Of a stretch of 47,733 nt of DNA, positions 32,608-40,844 are shown piece by piece. Position numbers and translations under genes: made by a program. The stretch lies in contig JACKEH010000035.1 of the NCBI GenBank assembly GCA_020633125.1, positions 1-47,733 of the forward strand. Reading direction: 5' to 3'. The number at the start of each line of letters is the position of its first letter. The first letter of the stretch is position 1. Origin of the DNA: Sandaracinus sp. Its GTDB lineage: Bacteria > Myxococcota_A > Polyangia > Polyangiales > Houyiibacteriaceae. The notes under the pieces are model-generated. The model did no database searches, had not been told where the DNA came from, and worked only from the letters and a program-made list of their open reading frames with translations.

Positions 32608-33833
32608 GCCGCTCGCTTCGCCGCGCCCGCGCCGCGTTCCTCGCTCGCCTGCTCCGCTCCGAGCAGCGCATGCGCGAGGCGTACGTGCGCGCTGCGGCTC
32701 GCATTCGTCGCGCGCTCACGGCCCGCCCCGACGCCACGCAGACCGAGATCGAGCGCGTCGTCCTGCGCGAGCTCGTGCGCACCACGCGCCAGCGCCTCGG
32801 CATCATCGAGCGATCCACGTCCGACTCGGCGCGTCGCGGACGCATCGCGCAAATCGCGGAGACCGCCGAGGCCCTCGGGCGAGACGACCTCGGCGTGCGG
32901 GTCACAGCGCAGGGCCCGTGGACCGACACGAGCCGCCGCCAGCTCAACGTCGCCGCCGCGAGCGCCGACGGGCTCACCCTCCCGCAGCGCCTTCGGGGCC
33001 TTGACCGACGCACCGCGGAAGCCATCGCCCGCGAACTGACCGCGGCACGCGAGGCAGCCGAGGGCGCGAAGGTCGCCGCGCAGCGCCTCGAGCGCGTGGC
33101 CGGCGTGGAGCTCCAGCAGGCCGTGCCGCGGTACGTGCACGACCTCGCCGAGGCCGTGCGCCAGGCCCCGAGCGGGAGCGAGGTGAAGCGCATCGTGAAG
33201 GCGGCCCGAGAGCGCGTGCTTCGGCGCGGAAGCGTGGCGGGGAGCGACTTCACGATCCGCGGCGCCAACCGCAAGCTCCTCGCCGAGCTGTCGAAGCCGG
33301 GCGTGGACGTCGATCGCGTCGTGGCCGAGTGGGTCGAGCGCAAAGCGACGTACCGCGCACGCATGATCGCCCGCACCGAGGGCCAACGCGCCTTCGCGCG
33401 CGCCTACGTCGAGACCGCGCAGGCGAACCCACGCGTCGAGGGCCTGAAGTGGAACCTGAACCCGAGTCATCCGCGGCCGGACATCTGCGATCACTTCGCG
33501 GCGATGGACCCGGCCGGACTCGGCGAGGGCGTCTACCCGAAGGACGGGCTACCCGACATGCCCGCGCATCCGCACTGCATGTGCTTCCCTTCGAGTGTGC
33601 TCGTCCGCCCCGACGGCTCGTCGAGCATCACACGCACCGAGCCTCGCGCCCCGCACGAGACTCTCGCTGCGATGCCAGCTGAGCGTCGCCGCGAGATCCT
33701 CGGACCCGGACGCGCGCGGCTCTTCGAGCGCGCTCCGACGGCCGTGGTGCGCCCCGACGGCACCTTCCGCACCCTGGCCGGGGCGGAGCGCCTAGCGGCC
33801 CGCAGACGGCGGCGTGCGGCCTCGTCGGTTTGA
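32604..33833 (+). CDS. MuF-type minor head protein
   Basis: 409 aa, GTGA coupled to the portal gene. The N-terminal ~230 residues are helical and basic. Residues ~250-330 form the MuF domain: RMIARTEGQRAFARAYVE, GLKWNLNPSHPRPDICDHFA, LPDMPAHPHCMCFPSS with the conserved D/C/H/C pattern. Mu gpF/SPP1 gp7-like proteins attach to the portal inside the capsid and help DNA ejection. C-terminal ~75 residues are an Arg-rich extension (AERLAARRRRRA). Confidence 0.85.
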   Translation: MSRSLRRARAAFLARLLRSEQRMREAYVRAAARIRRALTARPDATQTEIERVVLRELVRTTRQRLGIIERSTSDSARRGRIAQIAETAEALGRDDLGVRVTAQGPWTDTSRRQLNVAAASADGLTLPQRLRGLDRRTAEAIARELTAAREAAEGAKVAAQRLERVAGVELQQAVPRYVHDLAEAVRQAPSGSEVKRIVKAARERVLRRGSVAGSDFTIRGANRKLLAELSKPGVDVDRVVAEWVERKATYRARMIARTEGQRAFARAYVETAQANPRVEGLKWNLNPSHPRPDICDHFAAMDPAGLGEGVYPKDGLPDMPAHPHCMCFPSSVLVRPDGSSSITRTEPRAPHETLAAMPAERRREILGPGRARLFERAPTAVVRPDGTFRTLAGAERLAARRRRRAASSV

Positions 33834-33962
33834 CGCGGGCGGCGTTTGCCGTTCATCCTGCCCGCATCCCTCGGCGCATCACCTGCGCGCGCCGACGGTG
33901 ACTCAGCAGGGCCAAGCGTTCCGACCTCCGCAAACGAACCGAGGTCGCGGCAAGGAGAGACC

Positions 33963-34805
33963 ATGAAGGGTCAAGCTCAGGTGCATCGTTTCATCCCCAC
34001 GCTCACCGCCATCGGATTCGGCCGGACCGTCTCGCACGATCCGCTCGACGTCGTGATGCGCACCGTCGAGCGCCACGCGTCCCCGTTCACCGCCTTCGCG
34101 TCGAGCAAGGCGAAGAAGGACGGCGACGAGGACGACGACGACGGAGACGGGGACGACGACGAGTCCGAGAAGAAGTTCACGAAGGCCGACGTCGAGCGGA
34201 TGATCAAGGCGCGCCTCAAGAAGGCGACCAAGACCATCGACGACCTCACCGCGAAGGTCGACGCGCTCTCGAAGAAGAGCGACGACGACGCTGACGACGA
34301 GCCCGCCGGCAAGGGCGGCGACCAGAGCGCCGACCTGAAGCGCCTCGAGCGCGAGATGAAGCGCCTCTCGTCGCAGGTCGCCGAGGTCACGAAGGAGCGC
34401 GACGAGGCGCTCAAGACGGCCGGCGAGCTCACGCGCAAGACGCGCCAGAGCAGCGCCGAGCGCACGCTCTCCGCGGCGCTCTCCAAGGCGGGCGTGTCGT
34501 CGAAGGCGTCTGACGCGGCGCTGAAGCTCATGCTCCAGAGCGTCGAGCACGACGAGGACGGCGACGGGTTCACGGTGACGATCGACGGCGTGCCCTACGC
34601 ATCGAGCGACGCGAAGAGCCTCGCCAAGAGCGCCTCGAAGTTCCTCGAGACGCACAGCTACTTCGCCGAGACCAAGCAGGGCTCGGGCGATGGGGGGCGC
34701 CGCGATGGTGGCGGTCGACTCCCGACGCAAGAGGACCTCGACAAGATGCCGGTCGGCAGCTTGCTCGAGACGGGGCTCCAGATGGACAGCCCCGCGAAGG
34801 ACTGA
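33963..34805 (+). CDS. Capsid scaffolding protein
   Basis: From ATG 33963 (AGGAGAGACC leader) 280 aa, mostly helical and highly charged: an acidic stretch (DGDEDDDDGDGDDDESEKK), a coiled coil (RMIKARLKKATKTIDDLTAK through VTKERDEALKTAGELTRK), and a C-terminal PTQEDLDKMPVGSLL. This is the composition and position of phage scaffolds, just before the major capsid. The gap 33834-33962 has a GCGGGC/GCCCGC hairpin (33835-33865) and no gene. An upstream in-frame Met at 33846 gives a Pro/Ser-rich extension that I reject. Confidence 0.75.
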   Translation: MKGQAQVHRFIPTLTAIGFGRTVSHDPLDVVMRTVERHASPFTAFASSKAKKDGDEDDDDGDGDDDESEKKFTKADVERMIKARLKKATKTIDDLTAKVDALSKKSDDDADDEPAGKGGDQSADLKRLEREMKRLSSQVAEVTKERDEALKTAGELTRKTRQSSAERTLSAALSKAGVSSKASDAALKLMLQSVEHDEDGDGFTVTIDGVPYASSDAKSLAKSASKFLETHSYFAETKQGSGDGGRRDGGGRLPTQEDLDKMPVGSLLETGLQMDSPAKD

Positions 34806-34842
34806 CGCGCACCGCGAGTGAGCGGGCGCAGGAGGAAAGCAC

Positions 34843-36078
34843 GTGGCTCATACCCTGTACGAAGCGGCCAAGCTGAGCCGCAACCCGCTCGCTCGCGGCG
34901 TTCTCACCGCGATCGCCACCACCGACGAGTTCCTCTCGCAGGTGCCCATGCAGGGCAAGCTGGGCGAGAGCTTCTCGTACAACCGCGAGAAGGCGCTGCC
35001 GTCGGTCGAGTTCGTCTCGCCCACGCACACGTCGGTCGCCGAATCGAGCGCGACGTTCAACCAGGTGACCGTGCCGATGCGCATGATCGTCTCGGACGTC
35101 GACGTCTACCTCTTCGCCGAGCAGCAGCAGGGCGACATCAACGCCCAGCGCGCCGTGCAGCTCGAGAAGAAGCTCAAGGCGCTCGGCCGCACCCTCGGGC
35201 AGAAGCTCATCACCGGCGCCTTCGTGACGTCGGCGACCTTCGCCGCGGCGCTCACCGGCGTGACCTTCGTGTCCGCGGGTCCGGGCCTCGACTCGGACCG
35301 CCACGGCCCGGGTCTCATCTTCTACGACCAGAGCGAGACCACGCTCCAGTTCCAGGCGCCCGGCGACGTGCGTCTCGGTGCCGCGGTCGACGTCGGCACG
35401 AACGGCACGTACACGCTGCCGAGCGACAACCCGAGCAAGTTCATCCGCGTGACGGTCGTGAGCGGCTCGCTCGCGGGTGCGGACGTCGAGACCGCGATCC
35501 GCTTCGCGTCGACGACCAACGAGTTCGACGGGCTCCAGAAGTTCACCACGACCGGGCAGACGATCTCGTCCACCTTGGCCGACGGCGACGACCTGAGCTT
35601 CAACGTGCTCGACAAGCTCATCGAGAAGGTGAAGGTCCGCACGAATCGGCGTTTCGTGATGCCAGACGCGCTGAAGACGAAGTTCTACTCGCTCGTGCGC
35701 GCGCTCGGCGGCTCGGACCCGCAGGTCACCACGCTCCCCGGCGTGAACGGCCCGGTGCCGGTCTACCGCGGGATCCCGCTGCTCACGAGCGACTGGATCC
35801 CGGCGACCGAGAGCAAGGGCGCGTCGAGCACCCTCTCGTCGGTCTACCTCGTCTCGTGTGCGTACGACGAGGGCCTGTACTTCGGCACCGCGGGCCGCGG
35901 CGGCTCGCAGATGGCCGACATCTCGCCGATGGCGGCGCGCGTCATGGGCGTGCAGCTGCGCGACGTCGGCGAGCTCGAGTCCAAGGAGGCGATGCGCACC
36001 CGCCTCTCGTGGTACGGCGCGTCGGCCCTCGGCTCGGAGCTCGCGGTCGCGCGAGCGTCGGAGCTGAAGACCGCTTGA
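34843..36078 (+). CDS. Major capsid protein (HK97 fold likely)
   Basis: 411 aa, GTG 34843 with a strong AGGAGGAAA site. Start AHTLYEAAKLSRNPLARGVL; E-loop and P-domain pattern FSYNREKALPSVEFVSPTHT, LEKKLKALGRTLGQKLITGA, and C-terminal GLYFGTAGRGGSQMADISPM, RTRLSWYGASALGSELAVAR as in HK97-fold capsids annotated as Mu-like/phage major capsid. An inserted beta-rich segment (residues ~140-230) may be a surface domain. It is the last gene before the strongest terminator in the window, fitting high expression. Confidence 0.85.
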   Translation: MAHTLYEAAKLSRNPLARGVLTAIATTDEFLSQVPMQGKLGESFSYNREKALPSVEFVSPTHTSVAESSATFNQVTVPMRMIVSDVDVYLFAEQQQGDINAQRAVQLEKKLKALGRTLGQKLITGAFVTSATFAAALTGVTFVSAGPGLDSDRHGPGLIFYDQSETTLQFQAPGDVRLGAAVDVGTNGTYTLPSDNPSKFIRVTVVSGSLAGADVETAIRFASTTNEFDGLQKFTTTGQTISSTLADGDDLSFNVLDKLIEKVKVRTNRRFVMPDALKTKFYSLVRALGGSDPQVTTLPGVNGPVPVYRGIPLLTSDWIPATESKGASSTLSSVYLVSCAYDEGLYFGTAGRGGSQMADISPMAARVMGVQLRDVGELESKEAMRTRLSWYGASALGSELAVARASELKTA

Positions 36079-36090
36079 CGCTGACGCTGG

Positions 36091-36137
36091 GCCTCGCGCG
36101 ACGTGCCGCTCCTTCACGTCGCGCGAGGCTTCGGCCC
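36091..36137 (+). terminator. Perfect 15-bp terminator hairpin after the capsid gene
   Basis: GCCTCGCGCGACGTG (36091-36105) pairs fully with 36115-36129; loop CCGCTCCTT; then TTCGGCCCTTG. It should stop most transcription after the capsid gene. Confidence 0.85.
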
Positions 36138-36139
36138 TT

Positions 36140-36206
36140 GTAGAGCGCAGGTCGATCCGAGCGAGGCGCTGGCGTGTCCCCGCTCGCAGCTCGACCGGCG
36201 CTCTAC
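36140..36206 (+). ncRNA. 67-nt structured element between capsid and next gene
   Basis: Three nested stems: 36140-36148 with 36198-36206 (GTAGAGCGC, 9 bp), 36150-36155 with 36191-36196 (GGTCGA, 6 bp), 36158-36163 with 36181-36186 (CGAGCG, 6 bp), separated by a mismatch and a small internal loop, with a 17-nt apical loop. It lies immediately after the terminator and ends 21 nt before ATG 36228. It may be a small RNA, processing or antitermination site, or a DNA-level site. It does not fold as a tRNA. Confidence 0.55.
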
Positions 36207-36227
36207 GCGGACCGGAGACCACACGCC

Positions 36228-36683
36228 ATGCACCCGAACTCGATTCCCTTCACCGAAGATCTCTCCGCCCTCTGGCGCTTCCGCGTGCGCTCGCCGCGCA
36301 CCGAGCGTCTCGGCGTGTTCCTCTTCCGCGGCGACGATTGCGGCCCCGTGACGCAGCGCGAGATGGCGCGTGCGTGCGTGGCCTTCGACGACCTCGTCTG
36401 CGCCTGGCGGTGCAAGCCGGACGGGAGCGTCTGGCTCGACGGCCACGGGCAGCCGCTCATCGCCGGAGACGCGCGCCTCGTGCGCCACGAGTCGATCGCG
36501 ACGACCGAGGCGATCCGCGAGTCGAAGGCCAAGCTCGCGCGCGTGAGCACCGCCGACGTGCCCGTGACGCCGCTGCCGTTCGTGCCGGACGCCGAGCGAC
36601 GCACCGAGGCCGCGAAGACCGACGACGCGGGCACGCCCCGCACGAAGCGCACGAAGCGCTCGAAGACGACGGAGGAAGCATGA
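36228..36683 (+). CDS. Hypothetical head-tail region protein, 151 aa
   Basis: The product begins with aromatic beta segments (FTEDLSALWRFRVRSPRTER, LGVFLFRGDDCGPVTQREMA) and ends in a Lys/Thr-rich tail (TKRTKRSKTTEEA). Not recognised. It follows the structured 36.1-36.2 kb gap and is ATGA coupled to the repeat protein downstream. Possibly a capsid-associated or decoration protein. Confidence 0.55.
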   Translation: MHPNSIPFTEDLSALWRFRVRSPRTERLGVFLFRGDDCGPVTQREMARACVAFDDLVCAWRCKPDGSVWLDGHGQPLIAGDARLVRHESIATTEAIRESKAKLARVSTADVPVTPLPFVPDAERRTEAAKTDDAGTPRTKRTKRSKTTEEA

Positions 36684-37171
36684 CCACCCGCAACACGGCC
36701 GACTTGCAGACCAAGCGGATCGAGGCCCTGGAAACGCTCACGCGTGAGCTAACGGCCGCGCTCGCCGCGGCCGGCGTCTTGCCGCACGAAGGCATCACCG
36801 ACCTCGTGACGACGGCGAACGCCACGAACGAGGCCACGCTCGTCGCCCTCGCGAACGCGCTCAAGGCCGCGTACAACGCGCACATCGCCGACACCGACGT
36901 GCACGGCGCGGCCGACAGCACGAACGCGGTCTCGTCGGCGAACGCGACGAACACGGCTTCGGCGCAGACGCTCGTGAACGAGCTCAAGGCCGACTTCAAC
37001 GCGCACATCATCCTCGAAGCGAGTCACCGCGGTCTCGACGCGCAGAACACCGTGGCGACGGCCAACGGATCGAACGAGGCGACGAGCATCACGCTCGCCA
37101 ACGCGCTGAAGGCGGCGATCAACCGCCATTTCGCGATGGGCCTCGTCGACTTCGCCATCGTCCCGAGCTGA
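36680..37171 (+). CDS. Repeat-containing structural protein, 163 aa
   Basis: After a 40-residue helix there are three repeats of about 41 residues: LVTTANATNEATLVALANAL-KAAYNAHI, AVSSANATNTASAQTLVNEL-KADFNAHI, and TVATANGSNEATSITLANAL-KAAINRHF. Each joins an Asn/Ala/Thr segment to an amphipathic helix ending N-x-H, with VH or SH after it. Similar short repeats occur in phage virion proteins placed near head-tail joining genes; the role is unknown. Repeated NAH residues might bind metal. Confidence 0.6.
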   Translation: MTTRNTADLQTKRIEALETLTRELTAALAAAGVLPHEGITDLVTTANATNEATLVALANALKAAYNAHIADTDVHGAADSTNAVSSANATNTASAQTLVNELKADFNAHIILEASHRGLDAQNTVATANGSNEATSITLANALKAAINRHFAMGLVDFAIVPS

Positions 37172-37186
37172 GCGAAGGGTCTTCCC

Positions 37187-37579
37187 GTGGCCTCGATCAA
37201 CGTCGACACGACCGCTCTCGAAGAGGCTCTCGCGCGCCTCTCGGAGACGCTCGACCGTCGCATGAGCGAGGCCGCGGAGGACGTCGCGGTCACCATCGCC
37301 GACTACGCGAAAGACCACCACGACTACATCGACCGCACGGGCTTCCTGACGGCGAGCATCGCGCCGGGCACCGTCTCGGGGAGCTTCTCGAAGGGCACGC
37401 TCTCGGTCAACGTGCAGGCCGGCGGGAAGGGCGTGACGTACGCCCGCTACATCGAGGAGGGGACGGCGCGTATCCGCCCGCGTCGGTTCCTGGCCGGCGC
37501 CATCGAGGCGACCGAGGACGAGCAAGCGGAGCGGTTCGGGGCAGCGCTCGAGGCGGCGCTCAAGGAATCGGGGTTCTGA
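37187..37579 (+). CDS. HK97 gp10/Mu gpG-like head-tail completion protein
   Basis: 130 aa, GTG start. N-terminal helix (LEEALARLSETLDRRMSEAA), then DYIDRTGFLTASIAPG, a beta segment, and VTYARYIEEGTARIRPRRFL, the Y-x-x-E-G-T...PRPFL pattern of virion morphogenesis and HK97 gp10-type proteins. It overlaps the next gene as TGATG. Confidence 0.7.
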   Translation: MASINVDTTALEEALARLSETLDRRMSEAAEDVAVTIADYAKDHHDYIDRTGFLTASIAPGTVSGSFSKGTLSVNVQAGGKGVTYARYIEEGTARIRPRRFLAGAIEATEDEQAERFGAALEAALKESGF

Positions 37580-37980
37580 TGGCGATCGACATCGAAGACG
37601 TGCTCACCGAGGCGCAACTCGCGGCCGAGATCGGCGGCGCCGCGCGCTTGACGGACCTGCTCTCGCGGCAAGAGGAGTCTGGCGACGGCTCGCTCCCCGT
37701 GCGCACGCGCGCGCTCGCGGACGTGCTTCGGGACCTCTCGCGCCGCACGCCGCCCATCTACGAGAACCAAATCTCCGTGCCCGCCGACCTCCGCGACGCG
37801 GTCACGTACAACGCGCTCGAGCGGCTCTACCGCGAGGCGATGACTGCCGAGGGCGACGTCTACGCCGTGAAGCGCAAGCTCTACGAGCGGCGGTACATCG
37901 ACGAGGTGCGCGCGCTCCGTCCGACGCTCGCCGGAGAGCTTCGAGGCGGGGCCGCGAGCTTCCGCATGGAGCGGGGATGA
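37579..37980 (+). CDS. Mu gp36-like head-tail connector
   Basis: 133 aa, helical: LTEAQLAAEIGGAARLTDLL, VPADLRDAVTYNALERLYRE, AVKRKLYERRYIDEVRALRP. The pattern and place match gp36/DUF1320-type connectors, although the assignment is mainly from order. Ends ATGA with the next gene. Confidence 0.55.
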   Translation: MAIDIEDVLTEAQLAAEIGGAARLTDLLSRQEESGDGSLPVRTRALADVLRDLSRRTPPIYENQISVPADLRDAVTYNALERLYREAMTAEGDVYAVKRKLYERRYIDEVRALRPTLAGELRGGAASFRMERG

Positions 37981-38615
37981 GCCTCGACGGCACCGAAGAC
38001 CTGCTCGTGTCGCGCGTCGCGGAGCTCCTGCGCACGCACGTCACGGCGTACCTTGCAGCCGAGGTCACGTCGCCCGACGTCGCCGCGCAGCGCGTGTACG
38101 AGTACCCGGTGCCGATGACGCTCATGCCGACGCTCGACCTGCCCGCGCTGCTCGTGTGGCGCGAGGCGTCGCGCGAGGAGCCGCAGGGCCGACACGACTA
38201 CACGCGCACGACGCTCCGGATCGACTGCATCCTCCGCACGACGCCCGCGGACCGGCTCGAGGTGCGGTGGCCGCTCCTGCACCGAGTCTTCAAGGCCGTG
38301 CAGCGCGCGATCCGCGAGGACACGATCCCCGCTGTTGTCGGCCCGCCCGCCGTGGCCGCACGCCGCCCGCTCGTCGGCGAGGCTGGCGTGAAGTGGCTCC
38401 AGGAGAACGCGACCACGGTCCGCTACGACTTCGTGACCGACACGGGCCACAAGAACGCGTACCCGTTCTTCCTGTCGCGCTTCGAGTTCGTGCACCTCGA
38501 CACGGTGCCCGGCGTCACGCCCGAGGCGCTCGACGATCTCTCGCTCTACGGCAGCGTGGACCTGCCCGACTACCCGCAAGCGGCCGAGTTCATCGTGCCG
38601 GAGGAGGACCCGTGA
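37977..38615 (+). CDS. Mu gp37-like tail terminator/completion protein
   Basis: 212 aa. Helix then strands: LLVSRVAELLRTHVTAYLAA, MPTLDLPALLVWREASREEP, TRTTLRIDCILRTT, consistent with DUF1834/gp37-type proteins that cap the tail tube. Position immediately before the DUF2635 and sheath genes agrees with Mu order. GTGA coupled. Confidence 0.6.
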   Translation: MSLDGTEDLLVSRVAELLRTHVTAYLAAEVTSPDVAAQRVYEYPVPMTLMPTLDLPALLVWREASREEPQGRHDYTRTTLRIDCILRTTPADRLEVRWPLLHRVFKAVQRAIREDTIPAVVGPPAVAARRPLVGEAGVKWLQENATTVRYDFVTDTGHKNAYPFFLSRFEFVHLDTVPGVTPEALDDLSLYGSVDLPDYPQAAEFIVPEEDP

Positions 38616-38797
38616 AGATCCAGCCCGTCGAGGGGCGCAAGCTGCCGCTCCTCAAGAACCCCAAGCGCCACGTCGATCGCGAGATGGATGTGCCCGATCA
38701 CCCCTACTACCGCCGAGCGCTTTCGCGCGGCGACATCGCTCTCGCGGCTCCGAAGGCCGCGCCGAAGAAGGCTTCCAGCAAGGAGACCGACCAGTGA
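38612..38797 (+). CDS. DUF2635-like (Mu gp38) protein, 61 aa
   Basis: KIQPVEGRKLPLLKNPKRHV, then VPDHPYYRRALSRGDIALAA matches the short DUF2635 pattern (V-P-DPYWRRRL-DGDV) found just before the sheath gene in Mu-like phages. A Lys/Ala-rich tail follows. GTGA overlaps on both sides. Its exact role in tail assembly is not known. Confidence 0.7.
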   Translation: MKIQPVEGRKLPLLKNPKRHVDREMDVPDHPYYRRALSRGDIALAAPKAAPKKASSKETDQ

Positions 38798-40377
38798 CTT
38801 CCGCCCTCCCGCTCTTGCTCACGGTCGCCGCGTTCGTCGCGGTCGTCCTCTTCTGCCGGCACGCATGGGTGACCGGTCGACCCGCGTGGCTCGCGCGGTT
38901 CCTCTTCGACGACGACGGTGCGCTCACGTCGATCATCGGCACGAGCATCAAGGTGCCCGGCGTCTACATGAAGGTGACGCTCGGCGTCGGCACGCAGAGC
39001 GCGGCCGCGGGCGCGAAGAAGGTCATCCTCTTCGGCAACAAGACCTCAGCCGGCACCGCGGTCGTCGCCACGCCCTACCCCGTGACGAGCATCGACGATG
39101 CGCGTACGCTCTTCGGCGCCGGCTCCGAGCTCTTCCTGATGTGCAAGTACGCGCTGAACGCGTACCCGGCGATCACGCTGTACGGCATCTGCATCGCGGC
39201 GAGCGGCGGCACCGCGGCGAACGACGACATCGTTTTCAGCGGTACGGCGAGCGCGGACGGCGTGTACGAGATCACGGTCCTCGACGAGACGATTCAAGTC
39301 GAGGTCGACTCGGGCGCCACCGCCACCGCGATCGGCGACCTCGTCGAAGCGGCGATCAACGCGAAGACCGACTGGCCGGTCACCGCGAACAACAGCACCG
39401 GCACGGTCACGGTCACGGCGAAGCACGCGGGCCCGCGCGGCAACCAGATCCGCATCCTCTCGTCGGGCGACATCGCGGGCATCACCGAGACGCACCTCAA
39501 CGGCTACCTGTCGAGCGGCGCCACGATGGACGACCCGCAGAACGCGCTCGATGCCATCGCGTCGACCCGGTACCAGATCCTCGTCGCGCCCTACCAAGAC
39601 GCCACGGGCCTCGCCGACTTCAAGACGCACATCGCGAACGTGAGCGGCCCGCTCGAAGGCAAGCGCGGGCGCTACATCGCCGGCTCGATCGACACCTACG
39701 CGAACACGGTCACCGTCGCCACGGGGCTCAACGACGCGCGTGGGCAAATCGTCTGGCACTACAACGGCTGGCAGACCGCGGCGATCGTGGCCGCTGTCGC
39801 CGCGGCCGAGACCGTCGAAGCGTACGAGGCCGATCGCGCCGCGAACACCGACGGGCTCTTCCTGCGCGGGCTCACGCCGCAGCCGGCTCTCGCCGACAAG
39901 CCGACCTTCACCGAGCTCAACGGTTGCCTCAACAACGGCATCACGCCGGTCGACCACGACGGCACGCTCTGCGAGATCGTGCGCAACGTGACGCTCCGCT
40001 CGCTCAACGACCAGTCCGCGCCGGACTTCGCCGTCATCGACGTGCACTACGTCGAGGTCGCCGATGCGGTCGCGGATGATATCGCCGGCAACTTCCTCAA
40101 CGTCTTCTCGGGCTTCAAGCTCGACACGGACGTCGAGGGCGAGGTGCCTGACCCGGGCGTCGCCACGCCGAGCACCGTGAAGGACTTCATCTTCTCGCGG
40201 CTGAAGTTCTACGCACGCGGCGGTGGCGGTCCGCTCTGGCTCTCGAACGTCGACGCGCTGGCCGACTCGCTCGTGGTCGAAGCGGACGGCGTCGCGGCCG
40301 GTCGCGTGAACGCATCCATTCCCATCGATCCCGTCGAACTGCTTCACCAAGGCTCGTTCGACGTGAGAAGCCTCTGA
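38794..40377 (+). CDS. Tail sheath protein with unusual hydrophobic N-terminus
   Basis: 527 aa. From ~residue 46 (LTSIIGTSIKVPGVY) the protein reads as a Mu gpL-like sheath: KKVILFGNKTSAGTAVV, GPRGNQIRILSS, RYIAGSIDTYANTVTVATGL, LADKPTFTELNGCLNNGITP, then a C-terminal NASIPIDPVELLHQG. Residues 1-25 (TSALPLLLTVAAFVAVVLFC) form a membrane-span-like helix foreign to sheaths. It may be a separate small gene joined by an indel, or a real extension. Sheath subunits contract to drive the tube. Confidence 0.82.
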   Translation: MTSALPLLLTVAAFVAVVLFCRHAWVTGRPAWLARFLFDDDGALTSIIGTSIKVPGVYMKVTLGVGTQSAAAGAKKVILFGNKTSAGTAVVATPYPVTSIDDARTLFGAGSELFLMCKYALNAYPAITLYGICIAASGGTAANDDIVFSGTASADGVYEITVLDETIQVEVDSGATATAIGDLVEAAINAKTDWPVTANNSTGTVTVTAKHAGPRGNQIRILSSGDIAGITETHLNGYLSSGATMDDPQNALDAIASTRYQILVAPYQDATGLADFKTHIANVSGPLEGKRGRYIAGSIDTYANTVTVATGLNDARGQIVWHYNGWQTAAIVAAVAAAETVEAYEADRAANTDGLFLRGLTPQPALADKPTFTELNGCLNNGITPVDHDGTLCEIVRNVTLRSLNDQSAPDFAVIDVHYVEVADAVADDIAGNFLNVFSGFKLDTDVEGEVPDPGVATPSTVKDFIFSRLKFYARGGGGPLWLSNVDALADSLVVEADGVAAGRVNASIPIDPVELLHQGSFDVRSL

Positions 40378-40397
40378 GCGAGGCGAGGAGGTAGACC

Positions 40398-40772
40398 ATG
40401 CCGTTGGGCAAGTACGAAGGTCCGGGCGAGATTCAGTTCGACGGTCGAACGCTCGCCGAGTCGTCGACGGTGCGCGCGAGCGTCTCGTCGAACAGCAACC
40501 AGGTCACGACGATGAAGAAGGGTCTCGCGGGTCGCTCGCGAGGCGCGGTCGTGAGCCAGGTGACGATCGAGAACGCGATCCCCAAGGGCGGGCTCGAACA
40601 GGCGTTCATCGAGAAGTGCATCGCCGACGCGGACGTCCGCATCACGCTCCTCATCGCCGGCAAGCGCTACCAGTTCGAAGGCTGGATCGACACCGTCGAC
40701 ACGAGTCAGGGCGTCAACGAGATGGCAACGGTGTCGTTCACGGTCACGGCCGGCCCGCCCCTCGTTCTCTGA
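40398..40772 (+). CDS. Tail tube protein
   Basis: 124 aa, strong GAGGAGGT site. LGKYEGPGEIQFDGRTLAES, KKGLAGRSRGAVVSQVTIEN, GKRYQFEGWIDTVDTSQGVN match the Mu gpM-type tube fold, and it directly follows the sheath gene. Hexamers stack as the inner tube. A terminator follows its stop. Confidence 0.8.
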   Translation: MPLGKYEGPGEIQFDGRTLAESSTVRASVSSNSNQVTTMKKGLAGRSRGAVVSQVTIENAIPKGGLEQAFIEKCIADADVRITLLIAGKRYQFEGWIDTVDTSQGVNEMATVSFTVTAGPPLVL

Positions 40773-40790
40773 CGCCTCGCCGCTCGACGT

Positions 40791-40829
40791 GAGCCCGCTC
40801 CGGACCTCGGGGCGGGCTTCGTCGTTTCG
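40791..40829 (+). terminator. Terminator hairpin after tube gene
   Basis: AGCCCGC (40792-40798) pairs with 40812-40818, with a further inner CCG/CGG pairing, then TTCGTCGTTT. It separates the sheath-tube unit from the next, whose promoter lies 5-15 nt on. Confidence 0.65.
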
Positions 40830-40832
40830 GCG

Positions 40833-40838
40833 TACCCT
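40833..40838 (+). promoter_or_regulatory. TACCCT -10 box, leaderless promoter
   Basis: TACCCT, then 6 nt (TCGGCC), then ATG 40845. Second of three identical arrangements. Placed just after a terminator, so it restarts transcription for tail assembly genes. Confidence 0.55.
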
Positions 40839-40844
40839 TCGGCC

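Noticed and set aside
33868..33879. Fourth late promoter before the scaffold gene
   Set aside because: It shares the 12-mer CCCTCGGCGCAT with the portal promoter region, but the TA of the -10 box is AT here and no ATG follows; at most a decayed copy.
36140..36206. tRNA gene
   Set aside because: Stems are nested in one long hairpin; no T-loop or anticodon arm.
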